64,000 bases of DNA from Ophioderma brevispina (Eukaryota; Echinodermata; Ophiuroidea; Amphilepidida; Ophiodermatidae): the NCBI GenBank assembly GCA_023653785.1, contig JAMKCH010011812.1, positions 62,001 through 126,000 of the forward strand, in the 5' to 3' direction. Below the pieces are notes generated by a model, which made no database searches, was not told where the DNA came from, and saw only the letters and a list, made by a program, of their open reading frames with translations. A program made the position numbers and the translations under genes. Position 1 is the stretch's first letter. Each line of letters opens with the position of its first letter. Below are positions 57,174 through 64,000 of this stretch, one piece after another.

Positions 57174-57529
57174 GCGATCAAGTTACTTTTATCCTTTATC
57201 TTAAAAGTTGAAATGTTTCAAAGTGAATTGACAATTTGATAGCATACTAACAAAGCCCATTCCTTCAAAAACAAATGTTGAAAGGAACAAATGCATTAGC
57301 CTGAAGAATTTCTCACTCCACACCTACACGGACACATACAGTCAAACAAACTGAACATTTTGAGCTTAGACGACAAAAAATATGAGGAACCTGCTGTGAT
57401 AAAATTTATTTTTAGCCATTTCAGTTTTATGAACTGCTCAGTATTTACTATCTTTCTTTCGCAGCAATATATCAGCGAAATAAATTCCTGAGTGACTAGG
57501 ACACTTAAACAAGCTCCTGCCCCTTTGAC

Positions 57530-57660
57530 AACAGGGCGCGCCCCATGCCCCACAATCGCCGACCAATAAACAAAGCCACGTGCCTCAAACATCATCAAGC
57601 GGGTCTGCCTGGGTCCCCCGTTGCCCACCCGCACGCTGACAGGGTATTTGGGTTTCAATG
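57530..57660. promoter_or_regulatory. GC/CG-rich patch with CCAAT and E-box
   Basis: CAGGGCGCGCCCC lies near 57532, CCAAT at 57563-57567 and a CACGTG E-box at 57577-57582, followed by GC-rich sequence to 57640. It stands out from AT-rich neighbours and could be a small promoter, or part of an unrecognised repeat. The 135-codon minus-strand frame across it (57296-57703) has no recognisable motif. Confidence 0.25.
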
Positions 57661-58384
57661 GAGATGTAAAGGAATTCAATATTGGCCAATTTTTTTGCAA
57701 CATTATTACATTTATCGAAAGTATGTGGGCTTTGGAGCACGCAGACTAAACAAAGAGCTGAACTTGGGGAGTTTAGAGAACAGCTATTTCTATGGAGATT
57801 TTCCCTTCAGGAATAGGGGACAATGTTGAAGTTGCCTTTAGGGTTGGAATACTAATCCTCTCAAGTTCTAAATAGTTATTTACATTGATTGGTTCATATG
57901 AGAAGCTTGTTTTAGCTAACATATCATGCAGATTTAATGGTGGTTAAGTGGTACAGGCCTCAAAAATAAGGGATTCTCAATCATTCAATTTACATTATGG
58001 TTAAGGTTTTGAAATTTCATTATTCCACTGCGTAATAGTATATTTGCAGGGTGTGTTACATTAGGTTAGGGGACAAAACTGGCCAAGGTGTAATTTGATA
58101 TTTTCCACTGCTTCTGATACCTTTATTCCCATAAAAGATTATCTTTGTTATTCTATCAAAATGCCAAACATTTCATTAGTTTACTTTTCTTGCATTTGTC
58201 CCAATTTACCCCACCTCCAGGCTTGCACTGCATCCTGTATTTCAAAAAAAGCTGAATGAACAGATTAGTACAGATATTACTATGTCCAGCTATTGTACAA
58301 AGATCAACTGCATACTTGACTTCATACTAATGCACAAGCAGAAAAACCAAAAGTTTAAAATCTGGGTTTGTCTCAACTAATGAG

Positions 58385-58675
58385 GGTGGCCGGATTCACC
58401 TCGCATACACAGCAATACTGCTGTGTGTGGATTTATTTTAGCAAAAGATAATTGACTGGATGCCCTTCCTGACATAAATGGGCTGGATGGCCGCCATTAA
58501 CTCGCCAGAGCTGATGCCCTTGTAGGTAGATCTTCTTTTAGTTGTACCAGGGTAACCAGCTACCTTCCTCATCAGATTTCCTTAGCATTCCCAATGGGGG
58601 TGACTGTTTAGCCGCCGTCAACCTGGCCCTGGGACAGCTAGTACTGGTTACCAGGATATGAGTAGCAGGCCCTCA
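58385..58675. other. Compositionally distinct, repeat-like block
   Basis: GACTGGATGCCCTTCCTGAC, GCCAGAGCTGATGCCCTTG and ACCAGGGTAACCAGCTACC stand out from AT-rich surroundings. The first word resembles a motif commonly seen in dispersed repeats of several animal genomes (recollection, unverified). GTAACCAGC near 58552 has an inverse GGTTACCAGG near 58645. Identity unknown. Confidence 0.25.
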
Positions 58676-59610
58676 AAGAAAAACTTACCTGACCAACAAA
58701 ACCTGACCTGACCAACAAGGAAAACATTAACATCTTCCAAATTGTTGCATAGAGTATGCTTTTATCCAGGAGGGCAATTGCGATTTATGTATTTACAACT
58801 TTTGCTTAAAATGGGCCTATATTATGAAGTTAAATGGTATCAGTAATGTGTGTGAACCATGTAAACACATTTCATAAGCCCCTTCCGACCTTAAATTAGA
58901 TGTTTAATCGTTTCCATTTACACACCAACTCATCAGACTGACAAAGAAATATTGAGATGCATTTAACACAAACTCTAAATTTAGATGCCGGTAGTCTTTA
59001 CACGAGCTATTTCCAGCAACAATAGTTCGAAATATCGCCACTTCCACTGAAAGTGACATAAACAATGACCAGGAAAATTAATGTCCTACATAAACACCAG
59101 TAAAGAATGTAGCTTTATGGCAATGGGCTTATGAAACTTAAACCAAAAATTCGCTTTCGTCAATGACACATGACATACCATGCCATTCAATCTTGTATGA
59201 TTAAAAAAAATAATAATAATCGTGCTTAACAACTGGCTGAACCACATTTAAATATAGGATTCCCCAAACCCTATCTGTTTGCGAATTGCTACAGATAAAT
59301 CACTGAATAGAATTGATGCAAATAATCACACTGGACATTTTCCAGTTGTCTGTAAATGCAATCGCTTTGATGTAGGGAAAAAAAGAGGAAAGGAAATTAA
59401 CAACTTCACTGCAATCACATCGGCAGAAGAATTTGATGTGTCTTGGGTATGGGTGTTGTTGTGTGGGCGTAGAGTTATAGCTTTGAAATTGTCATTTAAT
59501 ACCACCAGTAGTTTGTGATGCTTGTATGCATTGCATTCTGAGCTTTACCTTTGCACTTTCACCCATTTGCTAATGATACATAGGATGGTATCAATGTCAT
59601 TGAAGAAAGG

Positions 59611-59629
59611 CCAGGAGTTCAAATCCTGG
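59611..59629 (+). other. tRNA T-arm-like motif, probably a SINE relic
   Basis: CCAGGAGTTCAAATCCTGG has a 5-bp stem and a GTTCAAATC loop, matching a pol III B box. No acceptor or anticodon stem can be folded around it, so it is not a functional tRNA. Confidence 0.4.
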
Positions 59630-60090
59630 TCAAGATATTTAGACATTTCAGGACCATGCCACTGCAAGTAAATGTACGTTGACCAATAAAAAGCAGGAAA
59701 ATGTGATGATGCCTCCATTTTTCAAGATCACCACCCCTGCAAGAAACCTGGGTCCCAAGCAGAGTACCCCCTCCCCCAAGGAAAAGATGGATAATCAGGG
59801 CAAATCGGCCCTTTTTGCCTGGAGATGGGGGGGGGGGTCTTTTTGCACTGACAAGGAACTCTCCCCCGCCCCCACTTAGAATGACTGGGCTGGTTATGTC
59901 TTTGGTTCAGATACATATCATAAGAAATAACAAACTACCACTGTAAGAAAAACTCTATATAGGCCTACATAAAAATTTACAAAAATAATAGACTGCACAA
60001 AAAGCATATTATTTATTCTTATAACAGATGACCTTGCGAGGTCACCCCGCTCCTATCCCCCAAAGCTGTCCACATTGCACGATACTCCAA

Positions 60091-60187
60091 AACACTCCGG
60101 AGTGTTATCAGAATTTGTGCTTCACCCCCACATTTTTAGGGGGATAAAACCCCGCTAGACCCTCAGGTCTTGATAACACTCCAAAGT
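60091..60187. repeat. Small inverted repeat (ACTCCGGAGTGTTATCA)
   Basis: CACTCCGGAGTGTTATCAGA near the left is inverted as TTGATAACACTCCAAAG at the right. A separate palindrome, CCAGAATTTTTAAATTCTGG, follows at about 60220-60239. Possibly a foldback remnant. Confidence 0.45.
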
Positions 60188-62563
60188 TTAAAACACAGTC
60201 AAAAACCCCGATCGACTCTCCAGAATTTTTAAATTCTGGACTGAGTTTCAGCCTCTGTGTGGACAGGACTAGAGATGAATTAGGAGGACAAACTAATGGA
60301 TCAAGTTGTTAAATTATTCCCATATATTCTCTGGCTTAACATTTCTTGGGCATATTACAATGTATGCCCCTTTCCCACCTAACAATGCAACATCTGATAT
60401 CAGACATGGACATACAAACTATTTTTCCTGTCACAGTTTGTCTTCTAAAGGTCTGCCTAACAATGCCATACACCTGGTGTTAACCCTGCTACACTGAACA
60501 TGAATGTGCTCTTTTCAAACGGCAACTCTGCCTAAATGATTGTAACACCGCCAGTCATACCCCATTCTTCAAACACTCGCAAAAACAGTCACATTAATTG
60601 CAGGTTTGTGTGTTAAGCCCCAGACAATCTCTCCCTCTTGGGATCGATTTCCCTGTCATTTAAAACAATCATGAGAATCGGTCCCCAGTGAACGAGAGAG
60701 TGGACGGCGACAGAGTTGGGAGGATTTTTTTACCCCTTTTTCAAGCCAGCCGGGCGGGCATGTATGGTTACTTTCAAAGTGAGACTGTGTGGTCTACATT
60801 TTAGTCTGTGCATCTGTCTTTAGGTATGGGATTCAAATCTGAAATTGTACTCTGGGGAAGGGGGTAAAACAGGTCATTTGTGGGGGAACCAGGTCAGGTG
60901 GAAAGAACAGAAGTCTGCCGAGTTAACATCTTGAGGAGACGAGAAGGTGTTAATGACTAGTCACCAGTTGTTGACATTCTCTGAAAAGAATTGCCAACAT
61001 TAAGATGGAAACCAGCTGGACTGTGTTCCTTTGGTTGTGAATCCAATAAAAAAATTGTCTCATCTGCTTCTTCCAATCTGCCATCAAATGTTGGAGTAGG
61101 CCTTCAACACATCTCTGACTCATTTTGAGGGTGCCTTGATGCATTGTCAGTTGTGCCTACTCCCTGACCCCTTCTTGCCCTGACATTTTCCTGCTCTGGG
61201 ACCCACCGGGGGTTCTCACAGCAAACCTTGTTGCTTGACTAATACCAAACAAAATCTCATCTTGTTTGGCCTAATCGAGTTTATTGTGGCACTGATCTTG
61301 TTGCTGAGAGGGAAAACAAGTTGTATACCACTGTCCAACATGCATATCAGATCGACTGGGGTGTTGCCTGATACTGAGCAAAATCGCTCATAGATTAGTG
61401 ATAATGCACACAACCTCCAGTTCCAAACACAAGAGAGCATCTCATTCAATTAAGAATTGGCATCACAGCTGCATAAAATTTAGCCTGAAGTTTATGACCT
61501 TAGCGAGAAGAGAAGAAATTCTCACTGACCAGTTAGGGCCATGTTAATCAAAAGGCACCCTTTTCAGCCTTTGAACTATGTACCAATGATATGAAGCGGG
61601 ATTAACGATATCTCGGGCATATTTCGAAAATATGACACCATGATGTATTTATCAATATAGAAATATTACTTGAAAAAATTCTGAGTATTAATTTACCCCC
61701 ATTGCCATTTTTAAAAGGGCATTTTGCGATTCACTGTTTGCTTTTTGCCTATTGCCTAGCCCTCCCCATATGTCCAGTTTATCAACTTGGAGGGAATCTG
61801 TTAAGTTTGTATTTTGGATTGTCAGTGTCATAAACAGACAAAATTATGACAAAGTGGCCCTAGGGACACATGGATTTTGGAAAGTGATTATAACTTCAAT
61901 GTTAACAATTTCAGCAAACAGTTCAAGTAGGCAACACAAAGGAGGAGGGCAACAATACAGCAATGATGCAGGCCCCACTGTGAAAAAATTCTTCACTGCA
62001 TAGAAGGCATTTCAAATTTCTTGCATGAGAAAAAAAGTTCAATGTAAACATTATGGACTCTTCGTGAATAAAGCAATTCCAAGTGGGAACCAGGCATTGG
62101 GCTCCCTAAGTGCATATTGGTAAACCCTGAAGTAGACTTGAAATGAGAGAATATATTGCATGCACATCACATAACACACACCAAAGTAATACCCACAACG
62201 TTCCAGGTTGGAAGCCAGTACTAGAATTCTATGACCAAATTCCCAATCACAGCCCAATCTTTCCACTAATCACCAACCTAGTTTTAGTGTCCCACAACAC
62301 ATCATATTGGTGGATCTCCAGCCTAAGTGAATGCTATCTCAGGCCTATTAGGACCCTTACAGTCAGGTTTGTCTTTGCAAGTCTAACTTGGGCTATCCTA
62401 TCCAGTCTATCCTGCAGATGTGTGCTGTGAACTGTTCAAAACACGATTCCATACCATCCCTGCCTCTATCCGATCCGACGTTAGACACCGAACAATAAGC
62501 GCAAATCAGGTCGCCTGACAGATCTCATAAAATCGGGCAGGCCTGTTACAGAAGTGTCAAGCT

Positions 62564-62575
62564 GGGGGCGGGGGC
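62564..62575 (+). promoter_or_regulatory. GC box (GGGGGCGGGGGC) in a CG-containing stretch
   Basis: A canonical Sp1/KLF-type GC box lies in a 200-bp stretch with more CG than its flanks (CCGATCCGACG, AATCGGGCAGG, GTCGACGTTGC). An ATG at 62632 opens only four codons, so no gene start is assigned. Confidence 0.3.
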
Positions 62576-62639
62576 ACACGGACACAGTGAACACTGGTGC
62601 CCACTGTCGACGTTGCTTTAGACAGGGTCAACATGGATA

Positions 62640-63858
62640 CACATCAATAATCTTATTATTTATATAAATGGCAAACATTATCGTGCAATGGTCATAATTC
62701 TAGTACAAAATTCATACGTTTGTATTGAATCTTTCCTATGCAAACAATTGGTAGTCCACTAGTCAATCAAATGTGATAGGGCGGGGGTGCAGAATAAAAC
62801 TAGTATTATTATCTACAACATTGATTACCATCTCCATGGGGCGATTTCATGATTTATGAAGTAATCATGCCAACATTTCATGTTCCTTTCTGCAGTTAAA
62901 GAACTGCGGGATATCATTTTTATATTACCAAGCATATAGACTTCTGTTTCAAGAGCCACAAACATCATACACCCTATAGAGTTTGGACTACAATAGGAAA
63001 TTGCCTTAACCCTAATATTATGCTACCACAGCGGGAAAACTCATCTTGGAAACCTGGTCGAGGAATTTGGGTTGTATCAATATTATTTCTAACATCAGTT
63101 ACCATCCAAATCTCTCATAAATGTAGCTATTGTACAAAGCACACACCATGACTGATATATGAATCAGTGCCAGATATGGATGCATATAATCACTTGTCCC
63201 ACTAACAGAGTGTTTTTTACACTTCCGTCAGCTACTGGCCACTGGAAACCTCATAGATTGACCCCCCACTCCCCCCCCCACGGCCCTAGATTTCATCCCT
63301 AAATCTTGCCAATGTCCACTTTTGTTGTGTAAACCTTAGACCATTCATATTTCACAGTGATTTATATATTTAAGGTAAAATAAACCAGAGGTCCTTAATG
63401 CATTTGATAGCTGCCAGAGTTGAACAAAAAGTGGGACAAGATCAATCCAAGGAAATTATCATAGCTCTCGGAGCATATTGGTAACTATGAATGCCAATTC
63501 TATGTCTGGGTCTTGCCGGTCTCAACGACCACCTCCCTCCACAAAACAAAAACTATGCTGCAAATATTCCAAAACAATACCAATACACTATTATCAAATT
63601 TGTAGCTTTTGTGATTGTTTATGACAGAGAAGGGATGCATCATTAGATTCCAGGGGGTTGGGTAAGGCATTTTTTTTAAATTTCCGAATGTTCAAATAAG
63701 GGGCACCAAAGCAGCCCATAATAAATGTTTAATGTTTACAAACTTTCTTCTGCAATTCTGTAACACCTATTCTTATGTCCTTCATCAGACCTCTGAACTC
63801 TAATGATAGGCTACAGTATGATCACAACATTATTAAAGGGGTGGACAAAGTTAGTTAA
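62640..63858. other. No supported feature
   Basis: AT-rich sequence with short C-runs (63264-63281). No reading frame, terminal repeat or structural RNA was recognised. Confidence 0.5.
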
Positions 63859-64000
63859 AGTTTTCATCTTGATTGAATGACTGACCCCAACCTGTAAAGT
63901 CTTGTGCCAATATTTTCAATTTGTTTCGAGATTTTAGCAAGAAATGTAGAACACCGTGTAAAATTAACATTGGTCGACCAAAATGGGGTATGTTTTCACT
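63859..64000 (+). repeat. Dispersed repeat, second copy, cut by the window end
   Basis: AAGTTTTCATCTTGATTGAA, TGACCCCAACCTGTAAAGTC and GACCAAAATGGGGTATGTTT correspond in order to landmarks in 27595-27930. Confidence 0.5.

Noticed and set aside
57296..57703. Longest open frame in the window (135 codons, minus strand)
   Set aside because: No recognisable domain, and it crosses a GC-rich patch that lowers stop-codon frequency. In 64 kb and six frames a few frames of this length are expected by chance.

Overview
This window looks like AT-rich nuclear DNA from an animal, most likely a marine invertebrate deuterostome; an echinoderm is my best guess but is weakly supported. No reading frame exceeds 135 codons. 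The sequence is dense in short inverted-repeat DNA transposons, hAT-type termini, tRNA-derived SINE pieces and a tandem-core element resembling the pearl/Tsp class described from bivalves and sea urchins. There are no operons, ribosome binding sites, CRISPR arrays or rRNA genes. Most of the window reads as intron or intergenic DNA, so protein-coding content is limited to isolated candidate exons.

Layout. 1-20 kb is mostly unannotatable sequence with a few foldback elements, a SINE tail and two copies of the DR1-core repeat. The best gene evidence is the first coding exon of a minus-strand gene at 20226-20318, with an upstream in-frame stop, a textbook splice donor and a TATA-like box at about 20720. 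A phase-compatible possible last exon lies at 18203-18258. 21.7-30.3 kb holds eight separate foldback or TIR elements in about 8.6 kb, plus an X-box/CRE/CCAAT cluster at 28.6-28.75 kb. 32-41 kb holds three candidate minus-strand exons, a small plus-strand ORF whose start codon sits in a near-perfect 21-bp hairpin stem, a 1.16-kb hAT element with a perfect 8-bp target duplication, a possible plus-strand first exon at 39469-39502, and two large DR1-core copies. 43-46.5 kb contains a noisy 0.65-kb direct duplication. 51.4-52 kb has the best-preserved DR1-core element. 55.3-56.2 kb looks like a larger inverted-repeat element with two protein-like short ORFs separated by a nested MITE. 57-64 kb is largely featureless.

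The most notable signal is a dispersed repeat family in five copies. Its ~150-bp monomer carries 13-bp motifs equal to the nuclear-receptor DR1 consensus (AGGTCAAAGGTCA on the minus strand). There are ten perfect copies, eight of them in pairs exactly 20 bp apart. The family shares this core but has at least three unrelated sets of termini, so a receptor-site-bearing core appears to have moved between transposon end modules. No pathway can be reconstructed from the coding fragments, and none of the candidate exons was recognised as a known protein.
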